DNA of 64,000 bases from Blastococcus sp. PRF04-17 (GTDB taxonomy: Bacteria > Actinomycetota > Actinomycetes > Mycobacteriales > Geodermatophilaceae), in contig NZ_CP095412.1 of NCBI RefSeq assembly GCF_023016265.1, positions 3,162,001 to 3,226,000 on the forward strand, written 5' to 3'. The notes beneath the pieces are model-generated. The model had not been told where the DNA came from, made no database searches, and was given only the letters and a program-made list of their open reading frames with translations. Made by a program: the position numbers and the translations under genes. This document shows, piece by piece, positions 42,085 through 51,514 of the stretch. Numbering within the stretch: the first letter of the stretch is position 1; each line of letters starts with the position of its first letter.

Positions 42085-43497
42085 ATGACCTCCCCCGCCA
42101 CCGACCCCCGGGCCGCCGCGGCCGGGAGCGCCCCGCCGAAGCGGCGCGGCACGGAGGCGGCCCTGCTCGCGTTCGCCGTGCTGATCACCGTCGTCGCCCA
42201 GTGCATCGTCGACCTGACCATCACCGGGTCCCTGCGCCCGGAGATGGCCGGGTTCAGCGCGTGGATCACCGCCCTGTGGATCGTCGCGCACCTCGTCGTC
42301 CGCAGGTGGGCGCCCTACGCCGACCCGCTGCTGCTGCCCTCGGTCGCCCTGCTCGTGGGGCTCGGGCTCACGCTCATCCACCGCCTCGACCTCGCCGCCG
42401 AGCAGGTCGAGAGCACGATCACCCGCGAGGACGCCCCCGTCCAGCTGATCTGGGCCACCCTCGGGGTCGCGCTGTTCGTGGCGCTGCTCGTCGTCGTCCG
42501 CGACCACCGGACGCTGTCCCGCTACGCCTACACCCTCGCGCTGGCCGGGCTGGCGCTGCTGGCGATCCCCGCCGTCCTGCCGGCCTCCATGTCGGAGGTG
42601 AACGGAGCCAAGATCTGGATCCGCGTCGCCGGCTTCTCCATCCAGCCCGGTGAGTTCGCCAAGATCTGCCTGATCGTCTTCTTCGCCGCCTACCTGGTCG
42701 ACAAGCGCGACGTCCTGGCACTGGCCAGCCGCCGCGTCGCGGGGCTGGAGCTGCCCCGCGGCCGGGACCTGGGGCCGGTCCTCGTCGCCTGGCTGCTGTC
42801 GATCCTCGTGCTGGTCTTCGAGCGCGACCTGGGCAGTTCGCTGCTGCTCTTCGGCATCTTCGTGGTGATGCTCTACATCGCCACCGAGAGATCCAGCTGG
42901 TTGCTCATCGGCGTCGGACTGTTCGCCGGCGGTGCGCTGATCGCCTACCAGATCTTCGGCCACGTCCAGGCCCGCGTGGACACCTGGCTCGACCCCTTCG
43001 CCTACCGCGACGGTGCGGGCTACCAGCTGGTCCAGTCGCTGTTCGGGCTGGGCACCGGCGGCATCTTCGGCGCCGGCCTCGGCGGCGGCCGGCCGGACCA
43101 GGTGCCCGTCGCCAAGAGCGACTTCATCGCCTCGGCGGTCGGCGAGGAGCTCGGCCTGTTCGGGCTCGTCGCGGTGATCGTGATCTACCTGATCCTGGTC
43201 GAGCGCGGGCTGCGCACCTCGCTGATCGTCCGCGACGCCTTCGGCAAGCTGCTGGCCGCCGGTCTGGCGTTCTCCGTGGCCTGGCAGGTCTTCGTCGTCC
43301 TCGGCGGGGTGACCGGCCTGCTGCCGCTCACCGGCCTGACGACGCCGTTCCTGGCCTACGGCGGGTCGTCGCTGGTCGCCAATTTCGTCCTGGTCGCGCT
43401 GCTCGTGCGGATCAGCGACGCCGCCCGCCGGCCGGCCACCCCGCACGCCGCACCCCCGCGCCTCGGCGACGCGCCCACCGAGGTGGTGCAGCCGTGA
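42085..43497 (+). CDS. rodA: RodA/FtsW-family peptidoglycan glycosyltransferase (SEDS)
   Basis: A 470-residue polytopic protein from ATG 42085, with GGAGG 7 nt upstream. At least ten membrane helices are visible. SEDS signatures: GAKIWIRVAGFSIQPGEFAK, FERDLGSSLLLFGIFVVMLY, AKSDFIASAVGEELGLFGLV and the PLTGLTTPFLAYGGSSLVAN ending. It polymerises lipid II together with its cognate class B PBP, encoded next with a 4-nt overlap (GTGA). Confidence 0.95.
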   Translation: MTSPATDPRAAAAGSAPPKRRGTEAALLAFAVLITVVAQCIVDLTITGSLRPEMAGFSAWITALWIVAHLVVRRWAPYADPLLLPSVALLVGLGLTLIHRLDLAAEQVESTITREDAPVQLIWATLGVALFVALLVVVRDHRTLSRYAYTLALAGLALLAIPAVLPASMSEVNGAKIWIRVAGFSIQPGEFAKICLIVFFAAYLVDKRDVLALASRRVAGLELPRGRDLGPVLVAWLLSILVLVFERDLGSSLLLFGIFVVMLYIATERSSWLLIGVGLFAGGALIAYQIFGHVQARVDTWLDPFAYRDGAGYQLVQSLFGLGTGGIFGAGLGGGRPDQVPVAKSDFIASAVGEELGLFGLVAVIVIYLILVERGLRTSLIVRDAFGKLLAAGLAFSVAWQVFVVLGGVTGLLPLTGLTTPFLAYGGSSLVANFVLVALLVRISDAARRPATPHAAPPRLGDAPTEVVQP

Positions 43498-44935
43498 ACG
43501 CCCCGCTGCGCCGCGTCTCGATCAGCGTGCTGGTCCTGTTCACGCTCCTGATCATCAACGTGAACTACATCCAGGTCGTCCGCTCCGACGAGTTGCGCAG
43601 CGACCGCGGCAACACCCGCGTGCTGGCCGCCGAGTACGACCGGGAGCGTGGCTCGATCATCGTCGCCGGGGAGCCGATCGCGCTGTCGGTGCCCACCGAG
43701 GGCGGCTGAAGTACCTGCGCCAGTACCCGCAGGGAGGGCTGTACGCGGCGGTCACCGGGTACTACTCGCTGATCTACAACAACTGGGGCCTCGAGCGCGC
43801 CGAGAACGACATCCTCTCGGGGGAGGACCCGCGCCTGGCCTTCCGCCGGCTCGCGGACATGTTCACCGGCCGGGATCCCGCCGGCGGCGACGTCGTCCTG
43901 ACGCTGCACCCGGGGACCCAGGCCGCGGCGATGGCCCGTCTCGAGGGCCTGGTCGGCGGCGTGGTCGCCCTCGACCCCTCGACGGGCGCGGTGCTGGCCC
44001 TGGCCAGCACCCCCACGTACGACCCGGCGCAGCTCTCCAGCCACGACCCCCAGGCGATCCGCGACTACGCCGCGCAGCTCGACGCGGCCGACCCCGACCC
44101 GCGACGCAACCAGGCGATCACCGAGATCTACCCGCCGGGATCGGTGTTCAAGGTCATCGTCTCGGCGGCCGCCCTGCAGGAGGGCTACACGCCGGAGACG
44201 GTGATCCCGGCCCCGGACGTCTTCACGCTCCCGAACAGCAGCCGCGCGCTGAACAACTTCAACAACTCCAGCTGCAGCCCCACCGGGCAGCAGCCGCTGA
44301 TCGACTCGCTGACCATCTCCTGCAACACCGCGTTCGCGATGCTGGGCATCGAGCTCGGCGAGGACAAGATCCGGGAGACCGCCGCCGCGTTCGGCATCGA
44401 CGACGAGCCGATCGAGATCCCCCTCCGGGTGTCCGGCAGCACCGTGGGGGAGATCGAGGACGACGCCGCGCTCGGGCAGACGTCGATCGGTCAGCGCGAC
44501 GTGCGCCTGACGACGCTGCACGCCGCGATGATCGCCTCCGCGGTGGCGAACGACGGCAGCCTGATGACGCCCTACCTGGTCGACCAGGTGCGTGCACCCG
44601 ACCTCTCGGTCATCGACCAGACCGACCCCGACGAGCTGAGCCGGGCGGTGACCCCGGAGATCGCGAACCAGCTCACCGAGATGATGCTCAGCGTCGTCCA
44701 GAACGGCTCGGGCCGGGCCGCGCGGATCGACGGCGTCGAGGTGGCCGGCAAGACCGGCACCGCGCAGACCCCCGACCAGCCCGACCACAACTGGTTCATC
44801 GGATTCGCCCCGGCCGACGACCCGCAGATCGCCGTCGCCGTCTTCGTGCGCAACGGCGGCGGTACCGGCGGCGACGTCTCCGCCCCGATCGCCCGCGAGG
44901 TGATGGAGGCCTACCTGGGCGGGCGGAGCGACTGA
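43494..44935 (+). CDS. pbpA: PbpA: class B penicillin-binding protein (apparent frameshift near 43708)
   Basis: The first frame (GTG 43494) encodes the N-terminal helix (ISVLVLFTLLIINVNYIQVV) and runs to ALSVPTEGG, then a TGA. One missing base there (GGCGGC-TGAAG) restores LKYLRQYPQGGLYAAVTGYY and the rest. The transpeptidase motifs are SVFK (in YPPGSVFKVIVSAA), SCN (in SLTISCNTAFAML) and KTGTAQ. As the partner of RodA it cross-links septal or polar peptidoglycan. The stop overlaps pknA by one base (TGATG). Because the gene is usually essential, sequencing error is the likely cause of the shift. Confidence 0.9.
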
Positions 44936-46635
44936 TGGCGCTGTCCATCGGCAGCCTGCTCGCCGACCGCTACGAGATCACCGCCCCCATCGCGACCGGC
45001 GGCATGGGTGAGGTGTGGCAGGCGCGCGACCGGGTGCTGGACCGGGTGGTCGCGGCGAAGGTGCTCAAGAGCGAGTACACCGGCGACCCGAGCTTCCTCG
45101 CCCGCTTCCGCAACGAGGCCCGCCACACCGCGGCGCTGTCCCACCAGAACATCGCCTCGGTCTACGACTACGGCGAGACCACCGACGACACGGGCACCCA
45201 GCAGCTGGCCTTCCTGGTCATGGAGTACGTCGAGGGCCAGCCGCTGGTCACGATCCTGCACGACGAGGGCGCCCTGCCGGTCGACTGGACGCTGCACGTG
45301 CTCAGCCAGTCCGCCGACGGGCTGTCCGCGGCGCACAAGGCGGGGGTGGTGCACCGCGACATCAAGCCGGGCAACCTCATCGTCCGTCCCGACGGCGTGG
45401 TGAAGCTGACCGACTTCGGTATCGCCCAGGCCCGCGACGCCGCACCGCTCACGCGTACCGGCATGGTCGTCGGGACGGCGCAGTACCTCTCGCCGGAGCA
45501 GGCGCAGGGCATGGAGGTCACCGCGGCCTCCGACGTCTACTCCCTCGGCGTCGTCGCCTTCGAGTGCCTCTCCGGCGCGCGCCCCTTCGACGGCGCCTCG
45601 CAGGTGGCGATCGCCCTGGCCCACATCAACCGGCCGCCGCCGCCGCTGCCCGCGCACGTGCCGCCGGCGGTACGGCTGCTGGTGGAGCGGGCGCTGGCCA
45701 AGGACCCCGGCGACCGCTTCCCGGACGGCGGAGCGTTCGCCGAGGCGATCCGGCGGGTGGCGTCCGGGGGGACCCTCGCCCCGGCGCCGGTCGCCGGCCC
45801 GGTCACCACACCCACCGGTGCCGTCGCGGCCGCCGCCCTGGCCAACTCGGCCACCCAGGTCCTCTCCGTCACCGGCCCCACCGCCGTCGTCCCCCCGGCC
45901 ACCGGTCCGGCCACCGGGCCGGCCGGTCCCATGCCACCCCTCCAGGCGCCCCCCGAGGACGACGACCGGTGGCCCGACCCCGACGACGAGTCGCAGCCGG
46001 ATCGCCGGCGACGGTGGGCTTGGGTGGCCGCCGCGCTGCTGCTCGTGCTCCTGCTGGGCGGTGGCGCGATGTGGCTGCTCGGCCAGGGCGACCGGGGCCC
46101 CGGCGACAGCACGGCCACGAATCCGACCGTGAGCTCGAACGTGAGCGGCATCGTGGTCGATCCGGCGGCCTACATCGGCGAGCCGGCCGGCGACGTCGAG
46201 GCGGAACTGACCGGCCTGGGCCTGACGGTCGTGCGGCAGCCGGCCGACGAGGGCCAGCTGGCCGGCGCGGGCATGGCGCTCGACGCGGGCGACGTCGCCG
46301 ACCTCGCGCCGACCGGCTCGGTCCCGCCGGACTCCACGATCACGCTCTACGTCGCCGAGGCGGCCTACGTCCCGGGCGGGACCGAGCCCACCGACGAGCA
46401 GCCGACCCAGACCACCGCGGCGACGACGACCACGCCCCCGCCCTCCTCGACCAGCCCGTCGACCTCCTCGACCAGCAGCACCTCCACCACCACGACGACC
46501 ACCACGGCGACCACCACGACCCTGCCGGCGGAGCCGCCCTGCAGCCCACCGGCCGATTGCGACGGCGACGGCCTGCCGGACGAGGCGCCAGCGGACGGCG
46601 ACGCTGGTGCGGCTGATCCGGGTGGGGCCGGGTGA
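44935..46635 (+). CDS. pknA: PknA-like Ser/Thr protein kinase with PASTA-like domain
   Basis: A 566-residue kinase from ATG 44935. Kinase motifs: ATGGMGEVWQARD, VVAAKVLKSEYTGDPSFLAR, HRDIKPGNLIV, LTDFGIAQARDAAPLT and GTAQYLSPEQA. A Pro/Ala-rich juxtamembrane region precedes one membrane helix (WAWVAAALLLVLLLGGGAMW). Unlike mycobacterial PknA it has a PASTA-like extracellular domain (YIGEPAGDVEAELTGLGLTV) and a Thr-rich tail ending in CSPPADCDGDGLPDEAPADG, a short Asp-rich, Ca-loop-like motif. Position in the operon supports the name; the gene is closely related to the two kinases at 11.5-14.7 kb. Confidence 0.9.
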   Translation: MALSIGSLLADRYEITAPIATGGMGEVWQARDRVLDRVVAAKVLKSEYTGDPSFLARFRNEARHTAALSHQNIASVYDYGETTDDTGTQQLAFLVMEYVEGQPLVTILHDEGALPVDWTLHVLSQSADGLSAAHKAGVVHRDIKPGNLIVRPDGVVKLTDFGIAQARDAAPLTRTGMVVGTAQYLSPEQAQGMEVTAASDVYSLGVVAFECLSGARPFDGASQVAIALAHINRPPPPLPAHVPPAVRLLVERALAKDPGDRFPDGGAFAEAIRRVASGGTLAPAPVAGPVTTPTGAVAAAALANSATQVLSVTGPTAVVPPATGPATGPAGPMPPLQAPPEDDDRWPDPDDESQPDRRRRWAWVAAALLLVLLLGGGAMWLLGQGDRGPGDSTATNPTVSSNVSGIVVDPAAYIGEPAGDVEAELTGLGLTVVRQPADEGQLAGAGMALDAGDVADLAPTGSVPPDSTITLYVAEAAYVPGGTEPTDEQPTQTTAATTTTPPPSSTSPSTSSTSSTSTTTTTTTATTTTLPAEPPCSPPADCDGDGLPDEAPADGDAGAADPGGAG

Positions 46636-46792
46636 GCGCCGCCCACCGCGCCGTCCCGGGATCGGCGCGCGCAGCGGATAGGCTCGCCGTCGGCTCCCTG
46701 CCCGCAGCAGCCGCGTCGCCGGACGTGGTCGCCGCTCGCTCGTCGAGGCCCTCGCCCGGACGATGCACCGCTCCGCCCGAGAGGACCTTGGA

Positions 46793-48714
46793 ATGACCAT
46801 GCCGCAGGTGCTCGGTGAGCGCTACGAGATCGGCGGGGTCCTCGGTCGCGGCGGCATGGCCGAGGTGCACCGGGGGCGCGATCTGCGCCTCGGGCGCGAG
46901 GTGGCCGTCAAGGTGCTGCGCCAGGACCTCGCCCGCGACCCTTCCTTCCAGGTCCGCTTCCGCCGCGAGGCCCAGGCGTCGGCGTCGCTGAACCACCCGG
47001 CGATCGTGGCGGTGTACGACACCGGCGAGGACCGCACGACCACCGGCGCGACCCCGTACATCGTCATGGAGTACGTCGAGGGCGAGACGTTGCGTGACGT
47101 GCTGCGCCGCGAGGGCCGCCTCGAGCCGCAGCGGGCCATGAGCCTGGCCGCCGACATCTGCGGCGCCCTGGACTTCAGCCACCGCAACGGCATCGTGCAC
47201 CGCGACGTGAAGCCCGGGAACGTGATGATCACGCCCCAGGGCACGGTCAAGGTCATGGACTTCGGCATCGCGCGCGCCGTGTCCGACTCCGCGGCGACGA
47301 TGACCTCGACGGCCGCCGTCATCGGCACCGCCCAGTACCTCTCCCCCGAACAGGCGCGTGGCGAGAGCGTCGACGCGCGGTCGGACGTCTACTCGATGGG
47401 CTGTCTGCTCTACGAGCTGGTCACCGGCGCGCCCCCGTTCACCGGCGACTCGCCCGTCTCGGTCGCGTACCAGCACGTGCGCGAGGACCCGCGGCTGCCG
47501 TCGTCGATCAATCCGCAGATCCCGCCGGAGCTCGACGCCATCCTGCTCAAGGCGATGAGCAAGAACCCGGCGAACCGCTACCAGTCGGCGCAGGAGATGC
47601 GCAACGACCTGCTCCGGGCGCTGGCCGGGCAGCGGGTCGAGGCGACGCCGGTGATGAACGACGCCGAGAAGACCGCCATCATCGGCGGTCCCGTCGCCGC
47701 CGCGTACGGCCGCTACGGCGGCCGCGACGACGCCGACGACCGCTGGGACGCCGAGGACGAGGAGGCGGCCAAGCGCCGCAAGCGCAAGATCATCGCGATC
47801 GTCGCGGTGGTCGCGGCGTTGCTGGTCGCGGGCATCGTCGCCATCGCGCTGGCCATGCGAGGGGACGACGCCCCCACCGACACGGTCGCCTCGGTCTCCG
47901 TGCCTCCGCTGGTGAACCTGACCCTGGAGCAGGCCCGGCAGGAGATCACCGACGCCGGGCTGGTGGTCGGCACGATCACCCCGCAGACCGTCACGGACCC
48001 GAACCAGGTGGACCGGGTCCTCAGCAGCGACCCGGCCGGAGGCGCGGAGGTCCCCGAGGGCACCGAGGTGGCACTCACCGTCGGAGCCGCACCGGACACG
48101 GTCGGCGTGCCGAACGTGGTCGGCCTCGACGAGACCCGCGCCCGCAACGCCCTGGACCAGGCCGGCTTCGGCAACCTCACCATCGACCGGGTCGACTCGA
48201 CCGCGCCCGCGGGCGAGGTGCTCGAGGTCGACCCGGCCGAGGGCTCGCAGGTGCCGGTGAACACCCCCATCACGCTGACCGTCTCCGACGGCGACGCCGC
48301 CGTCCCGGACGTGGCGGGGGCGACCCAGGCCGCGGCCACGGACACCCTGCGCGCGGCCGGTTTCACGAACGTCGTACCCGAGCAGGTGGAGGCCGAGCAG
48401 CCGGCGGGAACGGTGATCGGCACGAGTCCCGCCGCGGGCACGCAGGCCTCCGCCGGCACGGCCATCAGCCTGCGGGTGTCCAGTGGTCCGGCCCAGCCCG
48501 CGCAGGGGGCGATGCCCAACGTGCGAGGGCTCTCCCCGGAACGGGCTGAGATCGAACTCCGGAACGCTCGCTTCACGGGTCCGATCCAGACGGTCGACGG
48601 CGACGTGAACGATCCCCGCGTGGGCGAGGGGCAGGTCATCAGCACCGAGCCCCCGCCGGGAGCACCCAGCCCCTGAACACGCCGATCACCCTGGTGCTGA
48701 ACCCGCCGGCCTGA
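46793..48714 (+). CDS. pknB: PknB: PASTA-domain Ser/Thr protein kinase (apparent frameshift at the extreme 3' end)
   Basis: From ATG 46793 (GAGG 8 nt upstream). Kinase motifs: GRGGMAEVHRGRDLRLGREV, VAVKVL, HRDVKPGNVMIT, VMDFGIARAVSDSAATMTST (activation-loop Thr) and GTAQYLSPEQARG. The membrane helix is IIAIVAVVAALLVAGIVAIA, then four PASTA repeats (VPPLVNLTLEQARQEITDAG, VPNVVGLDETRARNALDQAG, VPDVAGATQAAATDTLRAAG, MPNVRGLSPERAEIELRNAR). The uncorrected frame stops at 48676 within repeat 4; one missing base near 48655-48672 restores NTPITLVLNPPA and a stop at 48714. PknB is the master cell-wall growth kinase; PASTA repeats bind muropeptides or lipid II. Confidence 0.93.
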
Positions 48715-48720
48715 GAAAGG

Positions 48721-48741
48721 GGCCCCTGCCCCGCAGGGGCC
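48721..48741. terminator. Bidirectional hairpin terminator between pknB and the glutamine amidotransferase gene
   Basis: GGCCCCTGC and GCAGGGGCC form a perfect 9-bp stem with a CCC loop. It fills the gap between the convergent stop codons. Confidence 0.8.
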
Positions 48742-49401
48742 TCAGGCGGTGGCGGACGAGAGGCGCGCGGCTGCGGCGGTCGCCGACTCGACCAGAGCCG
48801 GGTCCGGCGCCAGGCCGCACTCGGCCAACCAGGTGGCCAGCATCCGGTGCCCGCCCTCGGTGAGCACCGACTCGGGGTGGAACTGGACCCCCTCGATCGG
48901 CAGCTCGCGGTGCCGCAGCGCCATCACGATTCCGGACGGCGTGGTGCCGGTGACCTCGAGCTCGTCGGGCACGGTGGCCGGGTCCACGGCCAGCGAGTGG
49001 TACCGGGTGGCGGTGAACGGCGACGGCAGGCCGGCGAGGACGCCGTCGCCCGAGTGGACCACCTGGCTGGTCTTGCCGTGCAGCAGCTCGGGCGCCCGGA
49101 CGACGACGGCGCCGAACGCCTCCGCGATCGCCTGGTGCCCCAGACACACCCCCAACACCGGCGTGCCGGCCTCTGCCGCGGCGCGGACCATGGGCACGGT
49201 GACACCCGCGTCCGACGGCGTGCCCGGGCCGGGGGAGAGCAGCACGCCGGCGAGGTCGAGATCGGCCAGCTCGTCGACGGTCACCGCGTCGTTGCGCCGC
49301 ACGATGCAGCGGACGCCGAGCTGGCCCAGGTACTGCACGAGGTTGTAGACGAAGCTGTCGAAGTTGTCGACGACCAGCACGGCGCGCTCGGGAGAGGTCA
49401 T
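48742..49401 (-). CDS. Anthranilate/aminodeoxychorismate synthase glutamine amidotransferase component (PabA/TrpG-like)
   Basis: A 219-residue class I glutamine amidotransferase from ATG 49401. VVDNFDSFVYNLVQYLGQLG is the classic N-terminus. The Cys nucleophile is in VLGVCLGHQAIAEAFGA, and the His-Glu pair is in GVQFHPESVLTEGG. It supplies ammonia to aminodeoxychorismate or anthranilate synthase (folate or tryptophan). The equivalent gene lies beside pknB in most actinobacteria and is probably for p-aminobenzoate. Confidence 0.93.
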   Translation of the reverse strand: MTSPERAVLVVDNFDSFVYNLVQYLGQLGVRCIVRRNDAVTVDELADLDLAGVLLSPGPGTPSDAGVTVPMVRAAAEAGTPVLGVCLGHQAIAEAFGAVVVRAPELLHGKTSQVVHSGDGVLAGLPSPFTATRYHSLAVDPATVPDELEVTGTTPSGIVMALRHRELPIEGVQFHPESVLTEGGHRMLATWLAECGLAPDPALVESATAAAARLSSATA

Positions 49402-49445
49402 CGTCGGCGAGCTCCCTCTCGGTCGTGCGGTCGTGCGCGGGCGCC

Positions 49446-50219
49446 TCAGCCGGCGCGGGCGTACCTCAGGTCCAGGACGCCATCGTAGGCGGGCAGGGTC
49501 ACCGAGCTGCGCTCGCGGATCTGGAAGGTGAGCCCGAATGCTTCGACCGCCTGCTGGAAGACACCCACCTGGGGTGATTCCGCGAGCTTGGCCCGCACCT
49601 CGGCGGGGTCGGCGACCGCCGTGATGACGAAGGGCGGTGAGTAGGTGCGGCCCTGCAGCAGCAGTGTGTTGCCCACGCACCGGACGGCACTGGTGGCGAT
49701 CAGCCGCTGGTCCATCACCGCCACGCCCTCGGCGCCGGCCGCCCACACGGCGTTGACGACCGCCTGCACGTCGGACTGGTGGATGACGACGTCGTCGGGC
49801 CGCGCGCCGGCCGGCAGGCTCCCGTCCGGCCGCATGGGTGCGTCGTCCAGCGTGATCTCCAGCCCGGCACCCGTGACCGGCACGAGTGCGGCGGCCGGTG
49901 CCCCCGCCTTGCCGGCGTCCTGCGCCGCGGCCACCTCCGTGTTGCTGCCGGCCACCCGCTCGGTGAGCCGGTCGGCCGACGCCTGGAGCTCGGCGAGCAG
50001 TTCGCTCTGCCGCGCGATGACGGAGTTCCGCTGGTCGATCAGCTCCGAGAGCTCGGTGACCTCACCGGCCCGCAGGTCGGTCCCCTGCGCGGTGCGACCG
50101 GAGGTGGCGAACAGCAGGCCGGCCGAGAGCGCGACCACCGGCACCAGCGCACCCCAGGCGGACAGGCGCCGCCCGCCCCAGGAACGGCGCAGGCGTGACG
50201 GGAGGGCGGGGCGGGGCAC
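49446..50219 (-). CDS. DUF881 family protein
   Basis: A 257-residue protein with one N-terminal membrane helix (LSAWGALVPVVALSAGLLFA). A coiled-coil-like region follows (VTELSELIDQRNSVIARQSE, LLAELQASADRLTERV), then the DUF881 domain (LEITLDDAPMRPDG, DDVVIHQSDVQAVVNAVWAA, AVMDQRLIATSAVRCVGNTL, FVITAVADP). DUF881 proteins sit next to crgA and FtsZ-ring genes in actinobacteria and are thought to act at the cell envelope or division site. Divergent from crgA. Confidence 0.9.
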   Translation of the reverse strand: MPRPALPSRLRRSWGGRRLSAWGALVPVVALSAGLLFATSGRTAQGTDLRAGEVTELSELIDQRNSVIARQSELLAELQASADRLTERVAGSNTEVAAAQDAGKAGAPAAALVPVTGAGLEITLDDAPMRPDGSLPAGARPDDVVIHQSDVQAVVNAVWAAGAEGVAVMDQRLIATSAVRCVGNTLLLQGRTYSPPFVITAVADPAEVRAKLAESPQVGVFQQAVEAFGLTFQIRERSSVTLPAYDGVLDLRYARAG

Positions 50220-50389
50220 GAGCTCTCCTCCTCGTTCTCCCAGGGGTCCTGGGGGCGGCTGGGGCGCCGCGATCGACCCGGAGGGCGGTCACCGGCACGT
50301 GGCGGCGGCACCGTCTTCCCCTCGCAGCTTAGGCTGGGACCAGTTCCGGTCGGGGACGACGACCCCGGCCGCCGGAAGGGAGTTCCGCG

Positions 50390-50662
50390 GTGCCCAAGTC
50401 CAAGGTGCGCAAGAAGTCGGCCTACACGCCCCCGGAGGGCGCGCTGCAGAGCCGCTCGGGTCAGGCGCGGGCGGTCGAGCCCAGCCCCCGTTGGTACGCA
50501 CCCCTGATGGTCACCCTCATGCTGATCGGTCTGCTGTGGATCGTCGTCTACTACGTGGCCGGCGACCGCATCCCGTTCATGGTGTCGCTGGGGGCCTGGA
50601 ACTTCGCGATCGGCTTCGGCGCGATGGTGGCCGGCCTCATCATGTCGATGCGCTGGCGCTGA
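50390..50662 (+). CDS. crgA: CrgA cell division protein
   Basis: A 90-residue protein from GTG 50390 (GGAAGGGAG upstream). The N-terminus is basic (PKSKVRKKSAYTPP). Two membrane helices follow: YAPLMVTLMLIGLLWIVVYY and WNFAIGFGAMVAGLIMSMRW, with the invariant GAWNFAIGFG. CrgA coordinates FtsZ-ring function and peptidoglycan synthesis at the septum. Confidence 0.96.
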   Translation: MPKSKVRKKSAYTPPEGALQSRSGQARAVEPSPRWYAPLMVTLMLIGLLWIVVYYVAGDRIPFMVSLGAWNFAIGFGAMVAGLIMSMRWR

Positions 50663-50684
50663 CCCGCTCCGTTCGGCCCCCGGA

Positions 50685-50711
50685 GGCCCCCGCCCTACCA
50701 GGGCGGGGGCC
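50685..50711 (+). terminator. crgA terminator
   Basis: GGCCCCCGCCCT pairs perfectly with AGGGCGGGGGCC (12 bp, 3-nt loop ACC). It starts 23 nt after the crgA stop codon. Confidence 0.85.
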
Positions 50712-51103
50712 TTCCTCGTGCAGGGGGCCCGCACCCAGGACGCTGTGCACAGAACGACGCTTCATCCACAGGTCGACATGGCGCTCCGCCCCCAGGGTTG
50801 TCCACCGAATGTGGAGAGACGGAACGAGCCCGAACCGTGCTGACCTGCACGTTCGGCACCGGTGTGGCGGGTGTGACGGCATGACCACCCCAGTAACTAC
50901 ACCCGTGTGAGTCTGTCCCCAGCTGTGTACCCAGCTGTGGACGTGTCGACATGGCGGGAACCGGGGTGTGGTCACCGTCGGGTGCGTCCGAGGCGCTCCT
51001 ACCCGACTGACCTGCGATTACACGTGTGTCGGTGACGCTGTGGAACCGGACTGCGACGGATCGGTCGGTCACGTTCCACAACCGGTGCTGGCAGGCTGGA
51101 GCC
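50712..51103. other. Non-coding region with DnaA-box-like motifs
   Basis: This 392-bp stretch has no convincing gene and is less G/C-biased than its surroundings. It contains TCATCCACA (50762-50770) and TTGTCCACC (50798-50806), each one mismatch from a DnaA box, and TGTGGACGT (50936-50944), two mismatches on the other strand. TCGACATGGCG is repeated directly, each time just after one of the box-like motifs (near 50773 and 50947). It must also hold the promoter of the PH-domain gene. Confidence 0.4.
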
Positions 51104-51514
51104 GTGCAGTGGTCACCTCGTTCGGGTGAGACCGTCGCCCTGCTGGCGCTGGGGCTCGGCCTGGCGTCGTCGCTCGTCTTCCTCGATGCCGCGGGACGCG
51201 TGCTGGTGGGGGCGGGCGCGCTGCTGCTCTTCCTCGTGGCCGGCCGTGACCTGATCGCCCGTCCCCGGCTGTCGGCAGGCCCAGACGGCGTCGACGTGCG
51301 CACGCTGACCGGCGGGCGGCACCTGCCGTGGCGGGGCCTGCAGGTCGAGGTCCGCGAGGTCCGCCGGTTCGGGGTCCGGGGTCGCACCCTCGAGTTGGAC
51401 ACCGCCCACGGACCCGAGGACGACGGGGTGCTGGTCGTGCTCGGCCGGCGGGACCTGGGCGCGGACCCCGCGGACGTCGCCCGCGCGCTCCGTGCGATGG
51501 ATCCGGCCGGCTAG
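51104..51514 (+). CDS. PH-domain-containing small membrane protein
   Basis: A 136-residue protein from GTG 51104 (QWSPRSGETVALLALGLGLA); the frame is open to 51026 but without a ribosome site. Two hydrophobic helices (VALLALGLGLASSLVFL, GRVLVGAGALLLFLVAG) are followed by a bacterial PH-like domain (LSAGPDGVDVRTLTGGRHLP, WRGLQVEVREVRRFG, LELDTAHGPEDDGVLVVLGR). This is the usual neighbour of crgA and the rhomboid gene in actinobacteria. Function unknown. Confidence 0.8.
   Translation: MQWSPRSGETVALLALGLGLASSLVFLDAAGRVLVGAGALLLFLVAGRDLIARPRLSAGPDGVDVRTLTGGRHLPWRGLQVEVREVRRFGVRGRTLELDTAHGPEDDGVLVVLGRRDLGADPADVARALRAMDPAG

Noticed and set aside
50712-51103. This region as the chromosomal origin oriC
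   Set aside because: The dciA end at the right edge and gyrB-gyrA order place dnaA-oriC beyond position 64000. The box matches are few and imperfect.
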